The notes: generated by a model from the sequence alone, not told the origin. DNA of 64,000 bases from Billgrantia azerbaijanica (GCA_004551485.1 SBLD01000006.1:187901-251900), one strand, 5' to 3'. Shown: positions 46,937 through 55,792, numbered from the stretch's first letter. Numbers and translations: made by a program.

Positions 46937-48100
46937 ATGACCAGAGAGACCCTGTTCACCTCGGAGTCGGTCTGCGAAGGGCACCCGGACAAGGTGGCCG
47001 ACCAGATTTCGGATGCCGTGCTCGACGCCATCATCGAGCAGGATCCGCGAGCGCGGGTGGCGTGCGAGACGCTGGTCAAGACCGGCATGGTGATCATCGC
47101 CGGCGAGGTCACCACCTCCGCCTGGATCGACCTGGAGGAACTGACCCGACGCACGGTCTCCGAGATCGGTTACGACAGCGCCGAGGTGGGCTTCGACGGC
47201 GCCACCTGCGCGGTGCTCAACGCCATCGGCAAGCAGAGCGCCGACATCGCCCAGGGTGTGGATCGCGCCGTCGAAGAAGCGCAGGGCGCCGGTGACCAGG
47301 GCATGATGTTCGGCTACGCCTGCAACGAGACCGACGTGCTGATGCCGGCGCCGATCACCTATGCGCACCGTCTCATGCGTCGCCAGAGCGACGTGCGTCG
47401 GCGCGGTGTCCTGCCGTGGCTGCGACCGGATGCCAAGAGCCAGGTCACGCTGCGCTATGAAGACGGGGTGCCGGTGGCGGTGGACACCGTGGTCCTCTCC
47501 ACCCAGCATGCCGCAAGCATCTCCCAGGCCGACCTCCAGGAAGCGGTGATGGAGGAGATCATCCGGCCGGTGCTGCCCGCCGAATGGCTCGGCGCGCGCA
47601 CCCGCTACTTCATCAACCCCACCGGCAACTTCGTCATCGGCGGGCCGGTGGGCGATTGCGGCCTCACCGGGCGCAAGATCATCGTCGATACCTACGGCGG
47701 CATGGCGCGCCACGGCGGCGGGGCATTCTCGGGCAAGGACCCCTCCAAGGTGGACCGTTCGGCGGCCTATGCCTGCCGCTACGTGGCCAAGAACCTCGTG
47801 GCCGCAGGGCTCGCCGACAAGTGCGAGATCCAGCTCTCCTACGCCATCGGCGTGGACCAGCCCACCTCCATCAGCATCGAGACCTTCGGTACCGGCAAGA
47901 TCGCCGAGCCGCGGCTGGTGGAACTGGTTCGCGAGCTGTTCGACCTGCGCCCCTACGGCATCCTGAAAATGCTCGACCTGGTGCGCCCCATCTATCGTCC
48001 CACCGCCGTCCACGGCCACTTCGGTCGTGACGAAGAGACCTTCACCTGGGAGCGCACCGACAAGGCTGAGGCGCTGCGCGAGGCCGCCACCGCACTGTGA
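46937..48100 (+). CDS. metK: S-adenosylmethionine synthetase
   Basis: Makes SAM from methionine and ATP. 387 residues with [17 protein letters not shown] (methionine/ATP site), [28 protein letters not shown] (the phosphate-binding signature) and [10 protein letters not shown]. It is 99 nt downstream of SDMT on the same strand, so synthesis of the methyl donor is coupled to the methyltransferases that use three SAM per betaine. It may be a dedicated second copy; whether another metK exists elsewhere in the genome cannot be told from this window. Confidence 0.97.
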   Translation: MTRETLFTSESVCEGHPDKVADQISDAVLDAIIEQDPRARVACETLVKTGMVIIAGEVTTSAWIDLEELTRRTVSEIGYDSAEVGFDGATCAVLNAIGKQSADIAQGVDRAVEEAQGAGDQGMMFGYACNETDVLMPAPITYAHRLMRRQSDVRRRGVLPWLRPDAKSQVTLRYEDGVPVAVDTVVLSTQHAASISQADLQEAVMEEIIRPVLPAEWLGARTRYFINPTGNFVIGGPVGDCGLTGRKIIVDTYGGMARHGGGAFSGKDPSKVDRSAAYACRYVAKNLVAAGLADKCEIQLSYAIGVDQPTSISIETFGTGKIAEPRLVELVRELFDLRPYGILKMLDLVRPIYRPTAVHGHFGRDEETFTWERTDKAEALREAATAL

Positions 48101-48120
48101 TTCACGCTCGGCTGTCGCCT

Positions 48121-48187
48121 CGCTCGAGGAGCGCTGCACCCCGCATCCCCCTGGCGGCTGGCGGGGGAGGCTCGACGATGGCGGCTA
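48121..48187 (+). promoter_or_regulatory. SAH riboswitch (S-adenosylhomocysteine-sensing)
   Basis: CGAGGAGCGCTGCA (48125-48138) and AGGCTCG (48168-48174) match the conserved SAH riboswitch core exactly. P1 is CGAG with CTCG plus one T-A pair. P2 is CCCCGC (48139-48144) with GCGGGG (48161-48166). The pseudoknot P4 forms between AGCGCT and GGCG-G-CT (48080s: 48180-48186), with one bulged G compared with the usual GGCGCTC. These RNAs turn genes on when SAH accumulates. Here it lies between metK and the MTHFR-like gene, a biologically sensible target. Confidence 0.8.
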
Positions 48188-48256
48188 CTGCCTCGGCGTC
48201 CAGGTGGCGGGGCCCTTAAAGCCCGACCACTGTCGCTACCGAGGCGGCGTTTTCTT
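48188..48256 (+). terminator. Possible riboswitch-controlled terminator
   Basis: CTGCCTCGG (48188-48196) pairs with CCGAGGCGG (48239-48247) over 9 bp including one G-U, followed by CGTTTTCTT. The 42-nt loop holds an inner GGGC/GCCC stem. It directly abuts the P4 strand of the SAH riboswitch, so it could be the expression platform, with SAH binding favouring read-through. Confidence 0.4.
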
Positions 48257-48279
48257 GGCCAGCAGAGGGAGGATGTCCG

Positions 48280-49230
48280 ATGCAGAGCGTAACCGCGCAC
48301 CCGGCTGCCCCGGCCGAGCTGGTTCTGGAGGCCGTGCCGCCGGAGCACGAGGGGGGCGAGGCCGGTCTCGAGGCGGCCGTGGAGCGTGTCGCCGAGCTGC
48401 ACGCGGCCCTGGGGCTCGACGCCGTCAACATCCCGGAGATCCGCGAGGAGGGCGCGAAGGGGCGTCGGGGCGAGCGCCGTCGCCCCTTCGTGCCCCGGGT
48501 GGAGCCCCGCGTGCTCGCCGGGCGCCTCCAGGAGCGCCTCGGCATTCCCTGCATCATCAACCGGGTGGTGGTGCACCTCGAGCGCGAGCGCCAGCTCGAC
48601 TGGTTCCGCGAGACCTGGGAGCGCTACGGCATCCGACGCTTCGTGCTGGTCGGCGGCGAACACAGCGACAAGCGCTATCCCGGCCCCTCGGTGCCGGAGG
48701 TCAACGCGCTGCTGCGCGAACGCCTGGCGATCCCCGGCCAGCGCATCGGCAACATCTGCATCCCCTCCCGGCGCGGGGAGGTCGAGCGCATGCAGCGCAA
48801 GCTGCGCAGCGGGGCGGACTTCTTCACCACCCAGGTCATCTTCCATGCCGGGGAGGTGACGGCCCTGCTCGATGCGCTCGGCCCGCACCTGGATCGCGAG
48901 GCCGCGCCCACCCTCCTGGTGTCGCTCGCCCCGGTGCGCTCCGAGCGCAACCTCCGCTTCCTGTGCTGGCTCGGAGTGAGCCTCTCGAGCGAGCTGGAAG
49001 CCTGGCTCACGGCCGAGGCCGATGCGGTGACCGAGCGCTCGCTCGGCCATCTCTGCGAGACCTGGCGATGCATCGCCGACCATGCCATCACCCGCGACCT
49101 GCCCTTTGCGCTCGGGGCGAACGTGGCCCCCATCGGGCGCATTCCGGCGGCAACCACCGTGGCACTCGGCCAGGCCTTGCGTGACGGCGGCCTTCACTTC
49201 GCGCCGCGCTTCGGCGAACATCCAGCGTGA
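48280..49230 (+). CDS. Methylenetetrahydrofolate reductase-like protein
   Basis: 316 residues with the outline of the MetF TIM barrel: VLEAVPPEHEGGE at the first strand, AVNIPEIREE, then RRFVLVGGEHSDKRYPGP where ordinary MetF has a Leu-Arg-Gly-Asp motif, and FFTTQVIFHAGEV, the typical late strand. It is thus a diverged MTHFR, plausibly making 5-methyl-THF to regenerate methionine from the homocysteine left by betaine synthesis. The ATG at 48280 has GAGGGAGG 7 nt upstream. It sits 179 nt after metK behind an SAH riboswitch. The divergence means cofactor and substrate need testing. Confidence 0.75.
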   Translation: MQSVTAHPAAPAELVLEAVPPEHEGGEAGLEAAVERVAELHAALGLDAVNIPEIREEGAKGRRGERRRPFVPRVEPRVLAGRLQERLGIPCIINRVVVHLERERQLDWFRETWERYGIRRFVLVGGEHSDKRYPGPSVPEVNALLRERLAIPGQRIGNICIPSRRGEVERMQRKLRSGADFFTTQVIFHAGEVTALLDALGPHLDREAAPTLLVSLAPVRSERNLRFLCWLGVSLSSELEAWLTAEADAVTERSLGHLCETWRCIADHAITRDLPFALGANVAPIGRIPAATTVALGQALRDGGLHFAPRFGEHPA

Positions 49231-49337
49231 CGACCCGACAAGTCGGCTCGCCCGTGCGCTTGGCGCGGCGCGGCCGGCAAATGCCCCTGCACGGTGCCAG
49301 AGATGCGGATTCCCGAGCCCGAATAAGGAGACTGTCC

Positions 49338-50900
49338 ATGAGTCGAGAACTGATCCAGGCGTTGCAGGCCCCCGAGTGCTATGACCACCCCGTCAGCGGT
49401 TTCGAGCTGCACGAGACCCACATCTCCTGGGTGCTGCTCACCGGCGAGTACGCCTACAAGATCAAGAAGCCCCTGGACTTCGGCTTTCTCGACTTCTCCA
49501 CGCTGGCTCAGCGTCGCCATTTCTGCGCCGAGGAGGTGCGCCTCAACCGTCGCCTGGCCCCCGACCTCTACATGGACGTCGTGCCCATCACCGGCAGCGC
49601 GACGGCGCCGCGGCTGGCCGGGGAGGGCGAGCCCTTCGAGTACGCCATCCGCATGCATCAGTTCGATACGGCGCAGATGCTGGATCGGCTGCACGAGGAG
49701 GGGCGCCTGGAGGCGGTGCACCTCGACGCCCTGGCCGATCAGTTGGCCGCCTTCCACGAGGACGTGCCGGCGACCCACGACGACGGCCTGGGCACGCCGC
49801 AGCGCGTCCTCGCGGATGCCGAGGAGAACTTCGCGCAGATCCGACCGCTGCTCGACGATTCGCAGCAGCGCCACCAGTTGGACCGGTTTGCCGCCTGGAC
49901 CCGCGAGACCTTTGCGCGGCTCGAGCCCCACCTGTCGCGACGCCATCGGGAGGGGCATGTCCGCGAGTGTCACGGCGACCTGCACCTGGCCAACATCGTC
50001 CTCTACCGCGGCGAGGTCACGGTATTCGACTGCATCGAGTTCAATGACGGGCTGCGCTGGATCGACACCTGCAACGACCTGGCCTTCCTGCTCATGGATC
50101 TCGAGCATCGCGGGGCGCAGGGCCTGGCCAACCGGGTCCTGAATCGTTACCTGCAACGGGGGGGCGATTTCGACTGCCTGCCGCTGCTCGACTTCTACAA
50201 GGCCTACCGGGCCACGGTGCGCGCCAAGATCGCGCTGCTCACCCGCGGTGATCCGGCGCTCGATGACGCCGAGCGAGCGGCCCTGCTCGACACCTACCAG
50301 GCCTACATCGACCTGGCGGAGCGCTATGCGCAGCCACGCCCCCGCTACCTGCTGGCGACCATGGGGATCTCCGGCAGTGGCAAGAGCTGGCTGAGCGAGC
50401 GCCTGGCAGCCGCGCTAGACCTGCTCTGGCTGCGCTCCGACGTGGAGCGCAAGCGCCTGTTCGGCCTGACGCCGTTGGCGGACAGCCACGCCCGGCCCGA
50501 CCTCGACCTCTACACCCCGGAAGCCACCCGCGACACCTACCGGCGTCTAGCCGAGCTGGCGACCGATGCCCTGGCCGCGGGCTATCCCGTCATCGTCGAC
50601 TCCGCCGCGCTGTCCCGGGCGCACCGCGACGAGCTGATCCGGGTCGCCCACGCATCGGGTATTCCCTGCCTGCTGCTCGCCTGCGAGGCGCCCGAGGCGC
50701 AGCGGCGACGGAGGCTGCGCGCCCGGGCGGTCGAGGGGACCGACCCCTCCGAGGCGGACGAGCGCATCATGGAGCGCCAGCAGGCCGATGCCCGGCCCCT
50801 GGCCGAGGAGGAACGGGCCTACAGTCTCAGGGTGGAGACGGCCGCCCTGGACGATGCCGAACCGGTGGCCCGGCAGATTCGCGAGCGGCTGCTTGGCTGA
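49338..50900 (+). CDS. Fused aminoglycoside-phosphotransferase-like and P-loop kinase protein
   Basis: 520 residues in two parts. The N-terminal 330 form a kinase-like APH fold, with CHGDLHLANIVL (catalytic HGDxHxxN) and VFDCIEFND (metal-binding DxxE-like) near residues 212-235. The C-terminal 180 are a small P-loop kinase: Walker A GISGSGKSWLS (near 343), LRSDVERKRLFG and a late arginine-rich lid. Such COG2187/COG0645 fusions are widespread but no substrate is known; sugar or nucleoside kinase and zeta-toxin-like activities are all possible. AAGGAG precedes the ATG at 49338. It is 107 nt after the MTHFR-like gene and may be co-transcribed. Confidence 0.8.
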   Translation: MSRELIQALQAPECYDHPVSGFELHETHISWVLLTGEYAYKIKKPLDFGFLDFSTLAQRRHFCAEEVRLNRRLAPDLYMDVVPITGSATAPRLAGEGEPFEYAIRMHQFDTAQMLDRLHEEGRLEAVHLDALADQLAAFHEDVPATHDDGLGTPQRVLADAEENFAQIRPLLDDSQQRHQLDRFAAWTRETFARLEPHLSRRHREGHVRECHGDLHLANIVLYRGEVTVFDCIEFNDGLRWIDTCNDLAFLLMDLEHRGAQGLANRVLNRYLQRGGDFDCLPLLDFYKAYRATVRAKIALLTRGDPALDDAERAALLDTYQAYIDLAERYAQPRPRYLLATMGISGSGKSWLSERLAAALDLLWLRSDVERKRLFGLTPLADSHARPDLDLYTPEATRDTYRRLAELATDALAAGYPVIVDSAALSRAHRDELIRVAHASGIPCLLLACEAPEAQRRRRLRARAVEGTDPSEADERIMERQQADARPLAEEERAYSLRVETAALDDAEPVARQIRERLLG

Positions 50901-51048
50901 GAGGGGCCCCGGGGGCAGGCCGATACCGACATATATGATCTAACGGTGACGGCTCTGGTCAGACATGGGCGCCCATTGCGGCCCCGCGGGTCCTGTAGCA
51001 AGGTAGGAAGGAAAGGCTGTCCGCCCGCCACGCAAGCGACCCCGCGAC

Positions 51049-52902
51049 ATGACCCAGGCCGCCCTGCAACAGTTCTACATTCCGGAAGAGCAGTCGATCT
51101 ACCTGCTCAGCCACGACGATGCCCGCAAGCTCAAGGAGTGGGTGGCGCTGTGCCGGGCCCAGCTCGAGCAACTCGGCTACCGTGACATCGAGCTGATTGG
51201 CAAGGGCGCCTACGGCTTCGTCTTCGCCGGCATCACCGCCCGCGGCGAGGAGTATGTCTTCAAGTTCACCCGGGTCAACCTGCCCCAGCACCTCCAGGAC
51301 CGCCTGGAGGAGGAGGCCTTCATGCTGGAGCAGGTCGATCACCCGCGGGTGCCCCGCCTGATCGCCTTCCAGCGCGTGCGCAGTCAGTCGATCCTGGTGA
51401 TGGAGCGCGCGCCGGGCCTCAACCTGGAGGAGCTCTCGCTGCAGGAGGGGCGCCTCGCGCCGCGGCTGATCGTGCGCATCGCCGCCCAGCTCGCCGACAT
51501 CCTGCGCACCCTGCGCCGCGAGACCGGCCCCGCCGGCAAGCCGGTCGTCCATGGCGACATCAAGCCGTCCAACCTGGTCTTCGACCCGGCGCGCGAGACC
51601 GTGGCGCTGATCGACTGGGGCTCCTCGGTATTCGCCCAGCTCGATGCCAACCTGCAGTTCGTGGCGGCCAACGTCATGGAGCTGATGTCGGACAATCTCC
51701 AGCAGACCAACGCGCGGCTGGGCGACGTCTACTTCATCGGCGAGGAGCAGCTGAACGGTGCGCTCTCCTCGCCGCGCTTCGACGAGCAGGGGGCGGCCGG
51801 CACCCTCTATGCGCTCGCCTCGGCGCAGTCGTGTCGCTTCGGCTGCCGGGCGATTCCCGCCACCTCGCTGGGCCTGCCCCTGGAGTTCGCGCGCATGCTC
51901 GATGGCATGCTCGACCCCGACCCGCGGCTGCGCCGCCGGGCCGGCGACCACTTCGTCCACGAGATGCCGCGTATCGCGCGCACGGTGATGATCGACCTCC
52001 CCGAGCCGCCCGAGCCGCCGCTGGTGCCCACCTGGGTGCGCCCCTCGAGCCGCGAGATCGACACCGTCGTCTACAGCTCGCGCAAGGCCTTCCTGCGCGA
52101 GGAGGGCGGCGAGGAGACGCTCAGCGACGTCAACGACGTCCAGCTCGACCGCTACTACAAGAACTTCATGCAGGGCATGGGCGAGACGGAAAAGGCTTTC
52201 CTGGCCGCCGTCAGCCGGCTCGGCAAGTACCCGGTGGTGGGCGGGCTCGCCGTGCGCTGGGAGGCCGAGGGGGTCTACATCGACACTTCGCTCAACCTCC
52301 ACGATCCCGCCCTCAAGCCGGCCTTCGTGGCGGCGGTCAACAACATGGTCAACCTGGCGCGGGCCATCTACCGCCAGGGTATCTTCAAGAGCTGCCTGTT
52401 CAACGCCCGCGACACCCTCCACCTGGACCGCGCCGGCCCCGACGAGCCCTTCGTCGTCGAGCCGGGCATGCGCCTGCGCTACGAGGTGAGCGCGGTGCCG
52501 GAACTGGAGGACCGCATGCGGGTGCACAGCTACTTCGAGGACGGCCCCGACCCCGAGGAGTTTCTGGTGCTGCCCGAGGCGATCATCGCCTCGCTCGAGG
52601 CGCTCAACGAGCTCCACCACACCGGCATGATCATCTTCGAGGCGCTGCCCGCGCACCTCAAGATCCACAGCTACTATCGGCTGCTCGACCCTTCGCGGGA
52701 GGCGGAGTTTCGCCAGCGCCTCGACGACATCCTCGGCGCCGTGGGCCAGATCACCGGGCTCGGCGTCTCCGGGTTCATGAAGATGCCCTACAAGGACACC
52801 CGCTTCTTCGCCCACGTGCAGCGCCAGCCGGAGCGATACTACCCCCGAGACCCGCGTGCTACGCTGGCCGAACGACAAGAGAGCCCGGGGGTGACGACGT
52901 GA
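51049..52902 (+). CDS. Serine/threonine protein kinase-like protein with C-terminal extension
   Basis: 617 residues. The N-terminal half is an ePK-type domain: glycine loop GKGAYGFVFAG (51-61), lysine in YVFKFT (Lys72), catalytic loop HGDIKPSNLVF (168-178) and metal loop IDWGSS (188-193, DWG in place of DFG). HGD in place of HRD means it lacks the Arg typical of activation-loop-regulated kinases. From about 340 a 270-residue region of unknown fold follows (LDRYYKNFMQGMGETEKAFL and onward), possibly a sensor or substrate module. No membrane helix, so cytoplasmic. It overlaps the DUF1636 gene (GTGA). Confidence 0.85.
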   Translation: MTQAALQQFYIPEEQSIYLLSHDDARKLKEWVALCRAQLEQLGYRDIELIGKGAYGFVFAGITARGEEYVFKFTRVNLPQHLQDRLEEEAFMLEQVDHPRVPRLIAFQRVRSQSILVMERAPGLNLEELSLQEGRLAPRLIVRIAAQLADILRTLRRETGPAGKPVVHGDIKPSNLVFDPARETVALIDWGSSVFAQLDANLQFVAANVMELMSDNLQQTNARLGDVYFIGEEQLNGALSSPRFDEQGAAGTLYALASAQSCRFGCRAIPATSLGLPLEFARMLDGMLDPDPRLRRRAGDHFVHEMPRIARTVMIDLPEPPEPPLVPTWVRPSSREIDTVVYSSRKAFLREEGGEETLSDVNDVQLDRYYKNFMQGMGETEKAFLAAVSRLGKYPVVGGLAVRWEAEGVYIDTSLNLHDPALKPAFVAAVNNMVNLARAIYRQGIFKSCLFNARDTLHLDRAGPDEPFVVEPGMRLRYEVSAVPELEDRMRVHSYFEDGPDPEEFLVLPEAIIASLEALNELHHTGMIIFEALPAHLKIHSYYRLLDPSREAEFRQRLDDILGAVGQITGLGVSGFMKMPYKDTRFFAHVQRQPERYYPRDPRATLAERQESPGVTT

Positions 52903-53312
52903 CGGCGACCCATGTGACCGTTTGTGACACCTGCACCGATACGAGCCGCGCCGGCGAGGAGGGGATCGGCGCCGGCCAAGGGCTGGCCGTGCGTGTTGCG
53001 GCGTTGCACGCGGCGGTGCCGGATGACGCCTTGGAGGTGCACCGCACACGCTGCCTGATGGCCTGCACCGAAGGGTGTGTGGTCGCCGTGGCCGCCACCG
53101 GCAAGATGCAGTACCTGCTGGGGCGCTGGTCCGCTGATGACGAGGCGGCGGCGGCCATCCTCGCCTTTGCCCGACAGCATGCCGACTCCCCGACCGGGAT
53201 CGTGCCCAATGGCGAGTGGCCCGAAGCCGTGGCCATGCGCTTTCTGGGGCGTATCCCGCCCCCCGAGCCGGCCCCCGGCGAGGAGTGGCGCGACGACGGC
53301 AGTGATTTGTAG
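52899..53312 (+). CDS. DUF1636 metal-binding protein
   Basis: 137 residues with VTVCDTCTD near the N-terminus and RCLMACTEGCVVAV in the middle, giving a C-x2-C and C-x3-C-x3-C pattern. This resembles thioredoxin-fold [2Fe-2S] proteins, an inference from cysteine spacing. The function of DUF1636 is not established. GTG start overlaps the kinase stop codon, so the two are translationally coupled and probably act together. Confidence 0.75.
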   Translation: MTATHVTVCDTCTDTSRAGEEGIGAGQGLAVRVAALHAAVPDDALEVHRTRCLMACTEGCVVAVAATGKMQYLLGRWSADDEAAAAILAFARQHADSPTGIVPNGEWPEAVAMRFLGRIPPPEPAPGEEWRDDGSDL

Positions 53313-53360
53313 TGGCGGATGCCTGTCCCGCGCGCCGGTTCTAGTCGCTGCTGGCCAGCA

Positions 53361-53894
53361 TCACAGCGAGGCCGCGGCGCGCGCCGCCTGGTCGTAGAGC
53401 CCCGACATGGCTCGCAGGCTCGCCGCGATACGATGCAGGTCCTCGCGCTCGATGCCCAGCGTCGATAGCGAGTCCACCAGGCAGGCCTCGCGGATCTCCG
53501 CATAGCGCTGGCAGGCCTCCCGGCCCGGGTCGGTGGTGCGGAAGAACGTCTCCTTGCCGTGCTTCTCGCCCTCGACCAGGCCGAGCTTGCCCAGTTTCTT
53601 CAGCGCATAGGTCACGGTATGGGTGTCCTCCACGTTGAGCACCAGGCAGATGTCGGCCTGGCGCTTGGCGCGCTCGCGATGGTTGATGCTGTGCAGCACC
53701 AGCACGTCGAGAGAGCCAAGCTCCGGCAGGCCGGCGGCGGTCATGCAGCGAACCATCCAGCGTTGGAAGGCGTGGCTGGCGATGATCATCCCGAACTCGA
53801 ATTCCGAAAGCTCCTGCGCGTTCCGGGACAGGTGTTCCGAAGAGACGATAGGGCCCCGTGGCGAGGCAAAGGGGCGGGTTTCGTCCTGGTTCAT
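53361..53894 (-). CDS. MarR-like winged-helix transcriptional regulator
   Basis: 177 residues with a winged helix-turn-helix in the middle: LGSLDVLVLHSINHR, RQADICLVLNVEDTHTVTYAL (read as two overlapping parts) and KKLGKLGLVEGEKHGKETFF for the wing. The N-terminal and C-terminal helices should form the dimer interface. The ATG overlaps the stop of the TRAP large-permease gene, so it is the last gene of the TRAP operon and probably controls it, and perhaps also the divergent pxp genes, in response to the transported compound. Confidence 0.82.
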   Translation of the reverse strand: MNQDETRPFASPRGPIVSSEHLSRNAQELSEFEFGMIIASHAFQRWMVRCMTAAGLPELGSLDVLVLHSINHRERAKRQADICLVLNVEDTHTVTYALKKLGKLGLVEGEKHGKETFFRTTDPGREACQRYAEIREACLVDSLSTLGIEREDLHRIAASLRAMSGLYDQAARAAASL

Positions 53895-55192
53895 CAGCGG
53901 TTCCCCATGGCGGTGGGCAGGTAGGTAACGATCTCCGGGAAGACGCCGATCAGCACCACCCCGAGCATCATCAGGAAGAAGAAGGGCAGGGCCGCCCAGG
54001 CGATGCTCAGGATGTTGCGGCCGGTCATGCCCTGGAGCACGAAGAGGTTGAAGCCGATCGGTGGGGTGATCTGCGACATCTCCACCACGATCACCAGGTA
54101 GATGCCGAACCAGATCAGGTCGATGCCGGCCGCCTCCACCATGGGCAGCAGGATGGACGTGGTCAGTACCACCACCGAGATGCCGTCCAGGAAGCAGCCG
54201 AGCAGGATGAACAGCACCGTCAGCGCCGCCAGCAGCATTACCGGCGAGAGTCCCAGGGTGCCGATCCAGGCGGCCAGGTCGCTGGGCAGGCCTGTGAAGC
54301 CCATGGCGGCGGTGAGGAAGGAGGCGCCGGCGAGGATGAAGGCGATCATGCAGGAGGTGCGCACCGCCCCCAGCAGGGCGTCGCGGAACACACCGCGGTC
54401 CATGCTGCCCTGTACCTTGGCCAGCAGAAGCGAGAGCACCACGCCCACGGCGGCGGCCTCGGTGGGTGAAGCCAGGCCAGCGTAGATGGAGCCGATCACG
54501 CCGACGATCAGCGCCAGCATGGGAAGCAGCCGCCGCGAGCGTCGTAGCCGCTCGCCCCAGCGCACCCGGGCGTCGGCCGCCGGGACCTTGTCGGGATAGC
54601 GCCAGGCCCAGAGCATCAGGTAGGCGGCGAATAGCCCGATCAGCAGCAGGCCGGGCAGGATACCGGCGATGAACAACCGGGCGATGGACTGGTCGGTGGC
54701 CACGCCGTAGACGATCAGGATGATCGACGGCGGGATCAACAGGCCCAGGGTGGCCGAGCCGGCCAGGGTGCCGATGACCAATTGTTCATCGTAGCCCCGC
54801 CGGGTCAGCTCGGGGATGGTCATCTTGCCCATGGTGGCGCAGGTGGCCGCCGAGGAGCCGGATACCGCGGCGAAGAGCCCGCAGCCCACCACATTGGTAT
54901 GCAGCAGCCGGCCGGGGATGCGCTGCATCCACGGCGAGAGCCCGGTGAACATGTCGTCGGCCAGCCGCGAGCGGAACAGGATCTCGCCCATCCAGATGAA
55001 CATCGGCAGGGCGGTGAGCTCCCAGCTGTAGCTGGCGCCCCAGATGTCGGAGGCCATGACGTCCCCGGTAGGGATAGTGGTGAACTGGCTCAGTGCGACC
55101 CAGCCCAGGCCAAGCAGCGAGAAGGCCACCCAGACACCGCTGCCGAGCAGCACGAGCAGGGTGACGAAGAGCGTCGTGGTCAGTATCAGCAT
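53894..55192 (-). CDS. TRAP transporter large permease (DctM)
   Basis: 432 residues, about twelve membrane helices, with the DctM-family stretches MPIFIW-like ALPMFIWMGEILF, GSSAATCATMGKMTIPEL, LIPPSIILIVYGV and VEMSQITPPIGFNLFVLQ. It uses the sodium gradient to drive uptake of an organic acid delivered by the binding protein. It follows the small permease after 10 nt and overlaps the regulator gene. Confidence 0.94.
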   Translation of the reverse strand: MLILTTTLFVTLLVLLGSGVWVAFSLLGLGWVALSQFTTIPTGDVMASDIWGASYSWELTALPMFIWMGEILFRSRLADDMFTGLSPWMQRIPGRLLHTNVVGCGLFAAVSGSSAATCATMGKMTIPELTRRGYDEQLVIGTLAGSATLGLLIPPSIILIVYGVATDQSIARLFIAGILPGLLLIGLFAAYLMLWAWRYPDKVPAADARVRWGERLRRSRRLLPMLALIVGVIGSIYAGLASPTEAAAVGVVLSLLLAKVQGSMDRGVFRDALLGAVRTSCMIAFILAGASFLTAAMGFTGLPSDLAAWIGTLGLSPVMLLAALTVLFILLGCFLDGISVVVLTTSILLPMVEAAGIDLIWFGIYLVIVVEMSQITPPIGFNLFVLQGMTGRNILSIAWAALPFFFLMMLGVVLIGVFPEIVTYLPTAMGNR

Positions 55193-55202
55193 GGCAGTCT
55201 CG

Positions 55203-55754
55203 TCACTCCTGGCCGCTGTCGTCGATGGTGAAGGCGTCGGGGCGGTGTGCCGCGGTGACGACCGTGTGCCACCAGGCCTCGCCGATCGCCAGGCAGAGCA
55301 GCACGATGCCGGCCAGCATGGCCGACTGCGGCAACCACAGGGGAATGCTGAGAAGCCCGTAGGAGGTTTCGCCGAAAGCGATGCTGTCGGCCAGCAGGCG
55401 GTAAAGGTAGAACGCGAGGTAGAGGCACAGCGCCAGGGCCACGCTCAGGCAGGCAGCCTCGACGAAGACTCGGCGCTGAGCGGGCAGCCGGCCGATCAGC
55501 AGGGTCACCCGGATGTGCGCGCCGTGGACGAAGGTGTAGGCCAGGCCCAGGAAGGTGGCGCCGACCAGCAGGAAGCCGGAGACTTCGGCGAGGCCGGGGA
55601 TGGCCAGGCCGATGCGCCCGATGCTCACCGCGGTGGCCAGTACGTCGATGATCCGCCCGACGATCTGGGCGGTGATCAGGGTGCAGATCAGCACCAGACA
55701 GGTGGCGGAGAGATAGCCCCCCAGGTTGTACAGGGGGCGGAGTCGATAGGTCAT
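55203..55754 (-). CDS. TRAP transporter small permease (DctQ)
   Basis: 183 residues, four membrane helices, with the pattern of the DctQ family: ATFLGLAYTFVHGAHIRVTLL in the centre (quoted in two overlapping halves in family descriptions) and LWLPQSAMLAGIVLLCLAIGE at the end. Partner of DctM. It is separated from the binding-protein gene by 101 nt containing a hairpin. Confidence 0.9.
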   Translation of the reverse strand: MTYRLRPLYNLGGYLSATCLVLICTLITAQIVGRIIDVLATAVSIGRIGLAIPGLAEVSGFLLVGATFLGLAYTFVHGAHIRVTLLIGRLPAQRRVFVEAACLSVALALCLYLAFYLYRLLADSIAFGETSYGLLSIPLWLPQSAMLAGIVLLCLAIGEAWWHTVVTAAHRPDAFTIDDSGQE

Positions 55755-55772
55755 GTCGCTTACCCGCTGATA

Positions 55773-55792
55773 GCCGGGGCCGCAGCCCCGGC
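55773..55792 (-). terminator. Attenuator-like hairpin between dctP and dctQ
   Basis: GCCGGGGC-CGCA-GCCCCGGC: perfect 8-bp stem. Located after the binding-protein gene, it could reduce read-through into the permease genes, giving the usual excess of binding protein. Confidence 0.55.
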
